Positions 48,125-62,145 of a stretch of DNA of 64,000 nt are shown piece after piece; position 1 is the stretch's first letter, and each line of letters opens with the position of its first letter. The DNA lies in assembly GCA_945910005.1 (NCBI GenBank), contig OX246749.1, positions 35,815,361 to 35,879,360 of the forward strand, given 5' to 3'. This stretch comes from Isoperla grammatica (lineage: Eukaryota; Arthropoda; Insecta; Plecoptera; Perlodidae). Under the pieces are notes generated by a model. It did no database searches. It saw only the letters and a list, made by a program, of their open reading frames with translations, and had not been told where the DNA came from. Position numbers and translations under genes: made by a program.

Positions 48125-50170
48125 TATACTTATTCTATAGTTCCTTATGGGAGATCGAATGACAGATAACAGTGCGCTGTGAGCGATCATACAAAATTCA
48201 TACGTGATAGGTGATAGCTAACTAGGGATGTTCCAACGATATTTTTTTCAGTATCAATATCGGCGCCATTTTGCCGATATCGTTATTAAAAAATTGACAT
48301 CGATATCGCATCTTTTTTGGCGATCCAGCATGATGGCATAATAGTTAAATGTGGGCATTTGAGAAGAAGAAGATAAAACAATACATAAGAAATCGAGGTC
48401 AATTTAAAGTATTTTCGCTGTGGCTGGCAGTACGCGTTGGTGCAGTTAGGCCCTTCACATCTCTAAAGACCTTGAAGGGCATACTGAGATTTCTGTGGAT
48501 AGGAATGCTCACAGCGCTGCTGTTGTATTATGGTCTCCCATAGTGCAACATTTACTTGTAAAAGTATCGAAATTAGCTAAAACGCTGGGGGAAAAAACAC
48601 AACATATATGATTATCTCAATCAGCCCTTTAATGAGTAAATTTTATAAGAAACTAGACTACTTAAACGATACATTGATTATTTCGTACACTTAATATCAC
48701 TTACAATAATAATAATTATTAAACTCATAAAAATAACAAAAAAAGATCGGAACTAAATCGGATTAAATTATATGACATTCCAAAAATTATTTATTTAACA
48801 AGAATCCATACAAGACGGAACCGGTATAGAAGTTTGACGTCTCGTAGATGTGTATAATTATAATATATATATAGTATTTATTAAGGCTACACACTTAAAA
48901 TTTGGGCATAATCTTTCATCGGAATACAATCACAATAGATTTTATTTCGTTAGTTGGGCGGTCATTGTTGTTATTAAATAAGGGATGTTATTAATAATAG
49001 CAGAAAGGCAAGGGTACGGCAGTATCCGTGTCGACCTTGGGACCATGTGGGGAGAGGGAGGAGGGGGGGATGAAAAGCCGGGCCACGAGAAACACCGTAG
49101 GTCGTTTGCGAGTGAAATGAAGCAGTGGAAAACGTGACGGGAGACGAACAATTTCCGGAAAGATTCGATTTGGAAAAATGTCCCGGAAAATCCACGTAGA
49201 AAAAGTTTCTCACCTGTCTTCCATCCTTCGTTCGTAGGAAGGTGGATTTTATAAAAAACGTAAAAAAAAGTATCCAAAACGAGTCGCCAATTCCGAATCA
49301 TGCGTCCCCAATTTCGATCCGAGGAATCCACCAAGTTGGCAATACTGGCAGTCTTACCACTAGGCTATAACATTTCATGTTAATACCAACACTGCTATCT
49401 TAGAAAACAATTAAAATATTAGTTTTAATGGAACATGTTTCTAATAAAAAAAAAAACGTACCTTGTAAAATTGATGTGTTATAGTTATAGACCAACAAAA
49501 TGAAAAGTTTCAATGGAAAATTTTCAAATTGCTTCTGAATTGGTTTTAGAAAAGAAAAAGGATTATAAAAATGTGTCACGACTTCATGAGAGTCGGAGCG
49601 GCCAGAGATGGACAGGTTGAACTCTACTAGGTAACTATTTTCTCCCGATTCTCATCCCGAACCCGACCAACTCCAAATCTCGTGGAATCCCGTCACTGCG
49701 TTCACGTCGGATTCACAACCCAACGTTCCCTGTTGCAATATTATTTGCTATTAATAGTATTATACACTGTTCTTCTTCTTAAAAATTTGAATTCAAGAAA
49801 AAGAATATGAAACAGTCCTATTTCAATATCAAATATGATCATACACCCGTTCCACTAGTATCCTCGTTCTTTAAATGTTTCCTGTGACCCGAGCTCAATC
49901 TTCCCCCCCACAGTGACACACCTCCAGCCCGCCATGCTCTCATCAAACAACGAAACTACTACATATAGTGAAACTTCTTTATAACAAACGTCTGTATAAC
50001 AAAATGATCTATACTATAACAAACTGTTTTTGGAGACCTCCCCATACGGTTCTTATTCGTGTAAATGTATCACCTTTATAAAGAAATAATCTTTATAAGA
50101 AAATAATAATCTGGTCCTCGACACGGTTCGTCATAAGAGAAAGTTTCACTAACAAAAACACACTGGTATA
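48125..50170. other. Spacer between PHYH and SUGT1
   Basis: AT-rich; includes CGATATCG-rich sequence near 48240-48310 and pyrimidine-rich stretches. No coding frame is supported. Confidence 0.5.
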
Positions 50171-50175
50171 TAATT

Positions 50176-50370
50176 ATATGTGAGAGGGAAAGAAGGATAG
50201 AAGCCAACAGCTTACCTGAAACCATTTGGCAGGCCGCGTAGCGTAGATGACACAAAACAAAAAACACAACACAAAAACTTGTTTTTTGTTTTGTGTCATC
50301 TACGCTACGCGGCCTGCCAAATGGTTTCAGGTAAGCTGTTGGCTCCTATCCTTCTTTCCCTCTCACATAT
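50176..50370 (+). mobile_element. Nearly perfect hairpin MITE downstream of SUGT1
   Basis: Arms ATATGTGAGAGGGAAAGAAG and complement pair over about 90 bp around a loop of AAAACACAACACAAAAACTT-like sequence. Confidence 0.85.
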
Positions 50371-50536
50371 GTACTAGCCTTTAGGCCTGATCTATATTTC
50401 CTTGTATAATATAATTATATGTGTGGGGGGCCACCGGTACGAAAGCTGCTGTTTGTTTACAAAGTCGTCGATATATACATGTACAAAAGGTTATGGGGGG
50501 CGAGGGAGGGGGGCGAGGGAGGGAGGAAGGGGGGGC

Positions 50537-53500
50537 CTAGTCCCAGTTCTTCCACTCCATGCCGTCGGGCGCCTTCACGGTGATCTTGTCCTTCTCCACC
50601 TCCTTCCAGTTGGTGCTGAGAACGGTGCCGCCAGACTCTTGCTGCAACAACACACGACGACGGTTAAACAAGGCCGGGATAAATAAAATAAAATAAAATA
50701 AATTCCCATTTAAGAGCGTTCGGAAGTAGTTTTGACGTTTTTAGTCAACTAATTTCTCTTAAACAAATAATAGGATTATTATGAAAATTTACCTACTTGT
50801 AGAGGGATGTCATATCTACGCATGGTATTAAGTACATTTGTGACAAGCCTGCTCAAAAATAATATACTCTCGTTCGAATAATGCAAATAAATTACTTTCA
50901 TCGAAAATGTTCGACGAAATAATACGGACACTCTGTTTAAAAATGGGTTCATTATTTTTTAATAGGTTGGTGACAAATGTACTTAATACCATGCATAGAT
51001 ATGACATCCCTCTACAAGTAGGTAAATATTTATAATAATTCTACTATAAGTTTAAGAGTTATTAGTTGACGGCCAATACATCTGTAAAACTCTTACTGCC
51101 GAACGCTTTTAAGGCCCATCCACATTGAAAATTACAATTGTAACAGTAACAGTAAAATTAAGGTTTCAGACACTCCCATTGGCTAAGCAATGACCTTGGG
51201 TTCTCATCAGCCAATGGGAGTGTCCGAAACGTTGATTCTAACGTTACTGTTAGTACTGCTAATTTTCAATGTAGATGGGCCTTTATAGAGTCTACCCACT
51301 TAGTAGCAAGAGTGATTTTCAGTGGGGGTCTTTAATTTAGAGCGACTAAACCGACCCTGTAGGCTCCAAACGCTGTCCACGAGTGAGCGATAACCAATCA
51401 AAGATCGATATGTCAAATATGAAACACACGAATCAGTGATTGGACGGTGCGAACACCCGCGGACAGATGCCAGAATCAACAAGGCCGATTCAGAATGACT
51501 TTAAGTTTATTGAGTGCTTCGTTGCTAGGACGGCTCCAAAGTCACTGTTTACTTATGCCTAAGACTAAGAATTGGAATCTAAATTTTCGACAACAAATCA
51601 AAATTATTTCGACATTAGAATTGATTTTCACATCGATATTTATTTTTAACGTCAAATCATTCTCAGACGTGTTTTTTTGTTTGATATTGACACTCGTTAT
51701 TCCCGTAGACGTGCGGAAAAAGGGACAAAATTCACATTTTTTTTTTTTTTAAGTTGGAGTTGAAAATCACGTTCTTCCGTGTAGGTACCTTTAATGTCGC
51801 GCCAGGCGTTTTGATATGAAACGATTATACACGATACGATGATCTACCAGCCTGGATTAAAAATATTTGTCAATAATTTTTCGTTTTAATTTTATAATTT
51901 TTGAATTTAATTTTATAATTTTTTTTTAAATTTTATTTTAATTTAAAAAAATAATAGTAATAGTAATGTCAATCGATAGTAGTACTCACAAAGGACTTGT
52001 TCATGGCGCGCTTGGTCTCGTCGGTGCCTCGCATGTAGATGTCCTGGAAGAGCGCGTTGAGGGCGGCCTCGCCCTCCGGAGTCTCGCCGGCCTCCGCTGC
52101 GGATATGTCGGCCACGACGCGGTCCCAGTCGGTGGCCTTGGGGCACGACGTCGGGAACCGGGGCGGCCCCGCCTCCACTGAGACACACACACACACGCGC
52201 GCATGCGGTTTTACTCTAGAGCTACATTGCCTTCTTTTCCATTTCGGAGGCTTTCACGGCCGGAGTCAACTATACTATCGTGGTTTTATTTATTTATTTA
52301 ATGTCTATCCTATTCAGTTATAAAAACTGATTTACAAAGGAGGACCTTAAATAAAACTAAGCTATGCAAACAATTAATAATAATGAAATCATAAATAAAA
52401 ATAACAACAAAAACAAAACAAACTACTGAACTATATAAAATATAATCAAGAACAAGAAAAAAAAATTGAGAAATGAAATAAAATCAAATGAAGTGGAAAT
52501 TCAACATATTAAATAATAAAAATAGAAGTATGGAAATAAGAAAGAACATGAAACAAAAAAAGTGTGAAAAAATAAATTTAAATATATATAGGCCTATATA
52601 AAAGTGAAAAGGAAGAAAAAGAAAAAAGAAGAAAGAAAAAAAGGAAAGAAAAAAGAACCAATCCAACGTTTCGCCCGTATTGTAACGGGCTTCTTCAGGG
52701 ACCTTCGTGGAGTGTTGACACTGACACCAACAACTGTCACGAGGGGGAACTCTGGACAGTGATGCTAGCAGATGCCTCGTGACAGTTGTTGGTGTCAGTG
52801 TCAACACTCCACGAAGGTCCCTGAAGAAGCCCATCGCAATATGGGAGAAACGTTGGATTGGTTCCACCTTTTGACACGGTTGTATCCGGAATACCACGAT
52901 AGTAGGGTATTGCCTTCTTTTCCGTTTCTTTTTTCGATCTAACGAAGTTTGGTTTTGGGGCTGTGAGATGACGTTTAACTTTGTGAACGCGAAATTTTCG
53001 CGTTTGAACGTAGGCTACCAAATAAAAAATTATGTTCAAATTTTCTCTCAACATTTTCATTTAGGCGGAGGCCCAACGAAATACTTTTACAAATTTGGGT
53101 AAACGAATAAATAATGTGCTTGTTTTATAACATTATTATATTCATTGTTGATAGGCTATGGGCTATCCTCCAGGCCTTTTGTGTCAAACTGCCCACCATC
53201 ATTTGGTCACACAACACGGTTAACCGTGCACAAAAATGTGTAGCTACACGTTTTAACGTTTATGTACGACTCAAGTCATTTAAATCAAGTGAGAGCTGTC
53301 TTTTGGGCGGGTTTTATCGGTACTTCCTGTATTTCTACGCGCAGACTACAGTCAAACCCGCCTAATACGTTTTCGAAGTGACACCTTAAATTAAACGTAT
53401 CTTGGGGGAAAACGTATTAAAAACCAAAATTTATTTTTAACTATTTTTGTGGTCGCACGTGTGTCAAAACATCATCTGTGCCTACGGGCACCCAGGGGGC

Positions 53501-56212
53501 AATGAACTAGTGTGAGATTACCAACATTGCTCGTGATGAACTGTGGAATGCGGGCGGGCAAGGGGGTGCAGGGATTAGGGTCGTGTTCAGGCAGTGAGCC
53601 GCCCTCCCCCCCCTTCCCGGCCGACAGTCGCAAGCTTTGTCTAGGCGCTAGCGAGTGGCCTTGGCCGGCAGGCAATTGCCAGCTGGTCCAACTCCTTTAT
53701 CGCACCCCCCTCCCCCCTCACCCTCCAAACGACCAACACTTATCTGGCGACAGCTTAGCCGGCGGCCGGCCAATGACAGCCCGCATGTCAGTAACCGAAG
53801 ACTGACTGGCAGCAACTGGCAGCTTCGCCTACCCTGCAGTCTTCACGTAGACTTGACCTTGGGCGGCCCGCGCATGCGCAGATGATGCACAACACACGTG
53901 CAGTGGGAGGCCGGTACCAATTGTAACGTCGCTACAAATGTGGGTCGAGAACTATCTCGCATGCCAGAGATGGTGAAAACGTATCTCAACGGCAAGCAAG
54001 ACATAAATCTATGGTTATTTTCGCGTATTAGGCGGGAAAACGTAACGTACGGGAACGTTTTGCACGGGTAATTTTAACATTACACTTATGGATGTATTTT
54101 CAAGACCTATAATTTTGGACGTAATCAGTGGGAAAACGTAATGAAAGGGAACGTTTTAGACGGGTTTGACTGTATTCGTTTTCGTAAATTGTCTATGGAA
54201 ATTATCACAATTAAATCAGTGTGGAAAATCATTATGCATAATACATCAGCAAACTAAACTTGTTATGTTCTAGAGTAGAGTTAGAGACCAGTGAAGTCAG
54301 TACGGTAACCACTAATGTTTGAGCGAGATCAAGACCGCAAGATCACAAACTCGTCGGCTTGCGACAAGAATGTAATTTCAACGATACCGTCGGTTCTCTC
54401 AAATTGGTTGGCTTCCACACTTTCAGGCTAAACTGTCAGATTGGCCACAAAGCATTGAGTTCACCAAAAACTTGGTGGAACGGGATAAAAAAAAAGGGCC
54501 AGACAAAAAGTGGTCTCGTAAAACAGCTACAGCCCAATTCCGCCTTGCAACTGGACATGATGTTCTTCAACACCATTTGAACATGTTGAACATTACGACT
54601 GAACTGGCCATCTGCAAATTATGTAACTTTGAACCCCAAGACAGAGCACACCTTTTTAGGTGTGCCGCACTTCAGAGTGACATTGACGCCCTGCCCAATG
54701 ATACGGGCAGGTCAGAAAAAGAAGCCATTTTATATTGGATAGCGAGGAAGAGGAATGGCTGAGGAAGCCGTCTCTGCATAGGAAAAAAAAAGTTCTCTGT
54801 TGTTTACGTATTTCACGGGGTTTCACTTACCGGGAACGGGAGCTGCGGCTGCAGCTTCGGCCGACGACCATCGAATGCCGTCCCGTTTTTTAAGTTTCAC
54901 TTCGATCTGGAGAGAGAAAAAGACTCGTTATAAGGCAAGGTGGAAACGGGAGCTCCGATTTCATAAAGTATGGGAAACAAACTCAAGGTAAAACTACGAG
55001 TAGCCTAAGTTTGAATGAGGAAGGGGAGTGAAAAGCAATAATGGCCCATTCATTAACATTAAATCTTAACGGCAAAAGGGTTGTCTCGCTACGAAAATCG
55101 CCCAAAATTGAACGTCTTTTATTAGCATCTTGAGAAGGCTCCACAATATTGAAAAGGTGATAAAATAAGTGCACTATGGTTTTGTAATAACTAAAAACTA
55201 CATCGAAAAAAAAATTACCATTTTAATCATTACGGTTATTATCGGTAGGCATAATCTAAAGTAATTTACAATTAATTACTAAATACCCGGCAACGATACA
55301 GAGTTGAAATGTTTAGAATCCGGTTTTTCGTTTTTTACAAAACCACAACGCTCACGATTATCGAACATTTAAAATATACTGTGATGCCTTCTCAAGATAT
55401 TAATAAAACGATAAATTCATGAGCCTCGAGTTTCCCTTTACATGTAAACAGTTGTGCGAATGTGACGTACCTTGGCAGACAGAGTTTTGTGCGTCTCCAA
55501 TGCGGCGTGATGGGCCAGGTTCAGTTTGAAGGTCTGCTCGTCTCCGTTTACCTTGTACCAGACCTGCAACCGAGGCTGAAACGGGAAATGGAATATAGTA
55601 ACGAGGATTGTTCTAATTTTCGTTTAATATTTAATATTGTAATATATGTGTAAAATTAAAACAGCACATTTTAATTAACGTCCCTAGACTTCAATTCTGA
55701 CAGGAGGCCTAATTACCTAGACCTAGGCTATAGGCTAGGCCTATCTACTTTTTGGGAATGAATACTTGGGGGCTTAGAAATCTTGAACCAGACAATATCT
55801 AGCAGCTGTCACGTGTCGCACAGAAATGTTTGTACCGTCCCCTGTGCTACAATCTTGTGAGTAAAAACGGAATTAACATTGATGATGTTAAAAGGAACAA
55901 ACCCAAGGCCTGTATCTGGACCCTCACCATTTTCTTGTCTCGTGGTCAGTAATAGTGTAACTACGCCTTATCTGTTATTAGGCCTACTGTGTTGTAGGCA
56001 TAGGCCTACCTGAGAAACAAATAAAGATCTAGGCCTAACTATCTATCTTTGTGCTGACATTTTGTAGCCGTCGAGCGGAACCCGAGTTCACGACTTACCG
56101 GCTCGTCCTGACATTCGGCTCGTACGTCCTCGGCGTTCTTCGACAGAATGGAAACGGTCACGTGCGTGTCGGTCTGATACCAGTCGAACTTCGCTTGGCT
56201 TGCCGCAGCCAT
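50537..56212 (-). CDS. SUGT1: SGT1/SUGT1 co-chaperone lacking the TPR domain
   Basis: HSP90 co-chaperone, known for roles in kinetochore assembly and SCF ligase function. Five exons, in gene order 56212-56099, 55575-55471, 54906-54831, 52177-51990 and 50641-50537, give 195 residues with consistent phases. The CS domain runs from [15 protein letters not shown] (residue 8) to [13 protein letters not shown]. An Ala/Pro linker leads to the SGS domain, [20 protein letters not shown], then [11 protein letters not shown] and a [10 protein letters not shown]-terminus. Vertebrate and yeast proteins have an N-terminal TPR of about 120 residues. Here the CS domain begins directly after the first Met, a form also known from insects. 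A minus-strand acceptor at 56252-56253 suggests a non-coding first exon, perhaps ending at 56841 (GC|GTGAGT). Confidence 0.95.
50711..51111 (+). mobile_element. Long inverted-repeat element in SUGT1 intron 4
   Basis: Ends TAAGAGCGTTCGG and CCGAACGCTTTTA. The inner arms (CTACTTGTAGAGGGATGTCA and complement) also pair. It abuts the next MITE. Confidence 0.75.
51111..51283 (+). mobile_element. Hairpin MITE, AAGGCCCATCCACATTGAAA family
   Basis: Arms AAGGCCCATCCACATTGAAA and TTTCAATGTAGATGGGCCTT, with an inner pair CACTCCCATTGGCT / AGCCAATGGGAGTG. Confidence 0.85.
52656..52862 (+). mobile_element. Hairpin MITE in SUGT1 intron 3
   Basis: Arms AACCAATCCAACGTTTCGCC and complement. The inner arms (CTTCGTGGAGTGTTGACACT and complement) pair closely. 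Confidence 0.85.
53349..54172 (+). mobile_element. Non-autonomous mariner/pogo-like element
   Basis: Ends CAGTCAAACCCGCCTAATAC and its partner GACGGGTTTGACTG, flanked by TA on both sides (53347-53348, 54173-54174). The interior is GC-rich (53510-53920) without a transposase, so it may contain captured or unrelated sequence. Confidence 0.7.
54300..54795 (+). pseudogene. 5'-truncated non-LTR retrotransposon fragment in SUGT1 intron 3
   Basis: A frame ending at 54762 contains [20 protein letters not shown] and [20 protein letters not shown]. This is the Cys/His pattern (C..C...E...HL...C) after the RNase H region of Jockey/CR1-like LINEs. It ends in GGATAGCGAGGAAGAGGAAT and an A-run at 54783. 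Two shorter 3' copies lie in inverted orientation at 19025-19110 (-) and 19260-19360 (+). Confidence 0.7.
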
Positions 56213-56840
56213 GGCTCAAGTCAACGACGCAACGTAGCTCGATTGCGATATCTACAAACACGATAACCTAAAACATTATCCTAGCCTAGAGAGTAACGAA
56301 TACAGAATGTACAACGATCAAATACAAATTATCGATAATCTAAAGGATTTAAAGGGAGCCGTTAGGAAAAGAAAGACGAGTGGTTTGGACCCAAGAAAAG
56401 GATGACAGCAGAGAGGATCCCAAAGAGAGGACAATTTGAAGATGGTGGGGACAAACTGAGAAAACCAGGAAGAACAAAGAGGAAGAAGACCACTGACGAG
56501 ATCTGGTAGGGCCTAGGCCTAGGTCTAGGCCTAGGTATTCCAATCTAGGAATCGCGAGTTTCGAATTTCAGGTTGCAAACTTACGTATAGGCCTAGGCTA
56601 GGTCTAGCCTAGGAGTACAGGCGTCACCAGTGAGACCCATTGCCCAACACTAGGGGCCTAGCCTAGCAAATATGCAATGTAAGCATCAATGAAGCATCTA
56701 GGCTAGGCCTAGCCCTAGACCTTAGCCTTCCATTGTTAGCCCCATTTTACAGCAAACCAATAAGAAGTGTTACCAAAAACAAGATAAGAAATCCACTACA
56801 TAATAAGTGAGAAATAAATGAAATGTATATAAATACTCAC

Positions 56841-56960
56841 GCAAAAATATTTCTAAATAATTCACAAAGATCTCAAGGATAGACTACTTTTGCTTTCGTT
56901 CGAAGGAAACCAACCAAACCTAAAAATCAATTGGCAAAGTGCAGTAAGTACGTCATCTCG
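56841..56960 (-). other. Candidate 5' non-coding exon/promoter of SUGT1
   Basis: On the minus strand a GTGAGTAT donor follows 56841. A 39-base leader (56213-56251) before the start codon is preceded by TTTGTAG. This is inferred only from splice signals; the upstream end is a guess. Confidence 0.25.
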
Positions 56961-56999
56961 GAAGGGATAAACAGAAGGTGAAGGGGCGTGGTTTACGTT

Positions 57000-58960
57000 A
57001 GGTGGCTGTGGATTCTAGTTCGTAGTTCTGCAGTGTCGGGAGGGCGCCCAGTTTGAAAAAATACAACAAACACGACAACAAAAGTATTCCCGTCGAACGC
57101 TGTGACCAATCACAGCGTCTCTTTTCGCCCGGATGTAACAGGTTAGGTGGGTACAAAGTAAAAAAAAAAAAATCCAGAATTCTTAGGTATATGCGCCGTA
57201 CTATAATAATAATAACACAACCTTTAGGCTACTAAAGTGGTTAATCATCTCTAAAGGAACAAACACATTGAATTAAAAGTATTTAACTCTAACTTACATA
57301 CTCTATCTTTATTGGCATTAGGCCCTCTATTTGCAGATATAAACAAAACTGCCGAAGACCCCACTTTGTATGAGATATTTTCGTTTATATGTCCTTGGCA
57401 CAACACTCCTTACACTACGCAATTACATGTACACTATTAATTTGATCATAATTTCCCGCACGGAGGTACGAACATGGGTCAATTACTCAAAAACTGTGGG
57501 GTGTCACGCAGATTGGAAGTGTTAATTACATAGGTAATATATGGCGTATTAATTGGTTAATGGATTATTATTTCCCGCACGGAGGTACGAACCTGGGTCA
57601 ATTACTCGAAAAATGTAGGGTGGCACGCAGTTTGAAATACATATTTAGATAGCTAATGCATTGTAGATTAAATATTTACTATAGGTGGCGCAAAACATAT
57701 ATTAGGGTTTAGTTAAAAAATGATGTGCATTTGGTTAATGGTTTTTTTTCCCTAACGGAGGTACGAACCTGGGTCAATTAAAGAAAGAAAGAGTCCGCTA
57801 CATTACCGACAGAGATAGGGTTGATTTTGGCGCCATAGTTTCACAGCTCTCCGCTAGATGATGCTTCAGTTCAGTTCAGTCAGACACTGAATTCTCTCCC
57901 ACTACTTTACCGACGGAGCTCGACGAAAATGTGTGAGCTACCCGATGTAGTTTCGCAGCATCCCGCTAGGTTATGCAGCAGTTACAGAATAAGGTTAGCC
58001 GCGGTCAAAAAAAAATATTACCATTATAAGTAGGTGATGTGACATCGGGGAGGGGGGGGGGGCGGTGTTTGGAGGAATAGGACAAGTAGGACGTGACGGC
58101 GAGAAAAGGGGAAAGGGTCAGACATGAGTGTAATATTTTTTGTTTGGCTTTTCCAGCTCGACCTGTCCGGCCGGCTAGGATGGCCCTACCAGAAGCATAC
58201 GCTTCCGCCGGCTATCACTCAATATTGCCAAGACACGCAAACCTACCCATATAGAATATCGATAAAGATATTCCAGGTCAGTAGAAAATGTAAACGTTTC
58301 TGAAGCATGAGAATCACTTTAGGCATGGGGAAAAAAAACACAGGTGGCAGCGGTAAAAAGCGGGAAATTTGAAAACATCAATAGGTAATAGACAACAACA
58401 AAAATCTTTCCTTACCTCACACATAACTAATATTCAACGGGGGATTTAGGCCTCCCCCCTCCCACAGCCCCTTGTTTACGCCAGTGGTGTAGTGGTGTCT
58501 AGTGCTGCTATATATACGAGCTATTGTAAGCTTACTCAACTCAGCCTACCACCCCGGTAACTACGTCATTATACGCTTTGTGTATTTAAGCCTCATTACG
58601 AAAGGATAACGAGGGGTATTTAAGTACCCCCCCCCCCCTCCACTCCTAGGAGCAGGGGGGAGGGGATAAGTGCGCATGTACTATCGCAGTACAAAGTGTT
58701 CATTAATAATGTCAGACAGCTACTCCTGTGTTGCCATTGTTGAATGTTGGCCGGGGCTTAGCGGGAACTGAAATAACCCAATGGGAAATAAAGAACAATG
58801 GTTGTGTTTTCGCACAACGATCGCAAGGAGGGCCGACATATTTTATAAAGAAGAGAGTGTGCGAAAGAAGGGATAGAAAAGATGATGAAAGAGTTATAAA
58901 ATGAAGAAAGAAATTGCAAAATATATGTACAAGAGCCCTCTTTGCGGGCACCGGTCACCA
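57000..58960. other. Spacer upstream of SUGT1 with a dispersed repeat
   Basis: TTCCCGCACGGAGGTACGAA-type blocks at about 57453, 57572 and 57747 form an irregular tandem repeat. A relative of the 123-bp family lies at 58040-58200. No gene is seen. Confidence 0.5.
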
Positions 58961-58998
58961 CGAGGAGAGACCTACCTCGACAGGTTATGGACTTCAAA

Positions 58999-59785
<787 letters not shown>

Positions 59786-59879
59786 GAACTAATTAATTAC
59801 ACCAGCGAGCCATACTAATAATAATAATTTTGCTTGTTGAAAACGTTACTTCTGTTATAATATATCTGTCCGCACAACC

Positions 59880-60140
59880 GCCCAACGTGGGTGTCTACCC
59901 CCCCGGCTAATGTCACAGGTCAAACCGCCCCCGTACGCTATCTACCGTCGCGGCCGCCAGTTGATAAATGGGTGTGAGCCGGTTCGGACGCGCCCGAGTC
60001 TAGCCGAGGACACCCGAGCCTCCGCCACAGCCCCGGATACCCGCCAGTACTTCGGGCACGGCAGCCGCGGATAGAACCAACCCTCCCGCCCGGGTCAGCG
60101 GTAACCGACACGACACGAAGCTAAGATCGTGACGTCACGA
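59880..60140. other. GC-rich, CpG-rich island of unknown role
   Basis: About 260 bp rich in CG dinucleotides, in an AT-rich region, ending with GTGACGTCAC (CRE palindrome) near 60130. It could be a promoter or an exon of an unseen gene. No frame is recognised. Confidence 0.3.
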
Positions 60141-60214
60141 GAAATTCTCGGAACGTGTTTTAAACGCTGACGAGAACCGGTTTCGGATTAAGAAGAATTT
60201 TTTTAGTGACATTT

Positions 60215-60425
60215 AATTTTTTTCAATTGCTGAATTTTTTGTTTTACAAAACGTAAGTAATGTAATATTTTGAATTGTTACAGAAATTTGAAATTTGAAT
60301 TTATATTCGCTTTCTTTAATTTGATTTAGTTTTAGTTTAAATTGCTGAATTTTTTTGTTTAACAAAACGTAAGTAATATAATATTTTGAATTGTTACAGA
60401 AATTTGAAATTTGAATTTATATTTG
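60215..60425 (+). repeat. Tandem duplication of about 115 bp
   Basis: CAATTGCTGAATTTTTTG...AAACGTAAGTAA...TTGTTACAGAAATTTG occurs twice. Each unit has a donor-like GTAAGTAA and an acceptor-like TTACAG about 30 bp apart. Confidence 0.75.
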
Positions 60426-61855
60426 TTGTTTTTGCTTGCAAATAAAACATTTACAAATTTGATTAGATGAATTTTGTATGTTGAAACCATATGCTTAAAA
60501 TTACTTATTTGTCACTTCCCAGTATAACAATATAAACCAAAAATACTACTTCTTAATAAAACATAAATTTAGAATAATAATAATGGATAAATAATCATTA
60601 TTTATTTTATAATTCATTTTGTAAATATTCACACACATAAATTTATATTGTTGTATAAATACTTGTTCGAAGGTTTTAAGTAATTGGTAAAACAAAATGT
60701 ATTCGCTGTCCAATGAACATAGCATATTTATGTATACAGATAACCTAGCAGCAACTAGGGTTGAAAATTAAATTTTAAATAGATCTTTTTCAGAATTCAT
60801 CTAGGACCCTTAGATAGAGCTAATCACGGCCATCTAGATCTTCAATGACAACAATGCTTAACGGTGAAAAATACACCTTAACATAACAATCAAGGGTAGA
60901 TAGAACAAATCACGGCTTTCTAGATCAATTCTGAAAATCATCTATTCGGATCGAATTAATGTTCATATTAAGGAACAAATGAATTGAACTGATGGACAAA
61001 CAATCAGCTGCCAAAATAATAAAATTGCAACCATAGAAATAAAAACAAGTGTAGCAATAGTAACTGCTCGCCATTTAAAACTTTTAATGATAGACAACGA
61101 CTAAGTGAAAGTTTTGTATGTGTATTTGTTTGTTTTCTGTTTTGTTTTCCAAAATCAGACGAAATTATTTTTTGACTGCTTGTTGTTTGTCCATCGATTC
61201 AATTCATTTGTTTCATTGTTGTCTTTTGGTGTTGCTAGTAGCCTATTGAATAAGTGATAAAATGTTCACCATGTCTTTTCATAAGAATCAAAGATTGGAT
61301 TTAGAAAGTTTAAAATATTTAACTCGTTACTTTTGTACTTGGTTAAATAAATAAACAAGTCAATGAATAACTACACAGTACTAACTACACAACTACACAT
61401 AACTCCCCCAAAAAGCGTTCAAAATGCATTAAGTTTGGATCAATTTAAAACAATTAGGGTATATTATTCGCGTGTCTAATTTTATTCGAACGGTCAATTT
61501 TTTTTTACCTTTTAAAAAAAAAAAATCTAGCCTTATTTCAAAATTTGAACAAAATTAAACTCTCACACAATTCTCGTTATGTATCGAACCATCAGCCGTG
61601 AATCGGCCGTTTAAAAAGTTTGGTGAATTCGGACCTAAGCGAAAGACTGCATTAATGAATGTGTAAACGAACGCCAGGAATCTGTTCATTGTGGTTGAAA
61701 CAGCGTGCACAAGACGTGGCTTGTTACATCGTAGACTTACAATAGTTACTTCGTTACTGGACCCGAATCAGCTAACAATTCAATGTACCAATTAAATAGC
61801 CACGGAAGAAGGAGGTGGGTAGCCATTTTAGCCCTTGAGTTTCGGAATTTGACAA

Positions 61856-62145
<290 letters not shown>

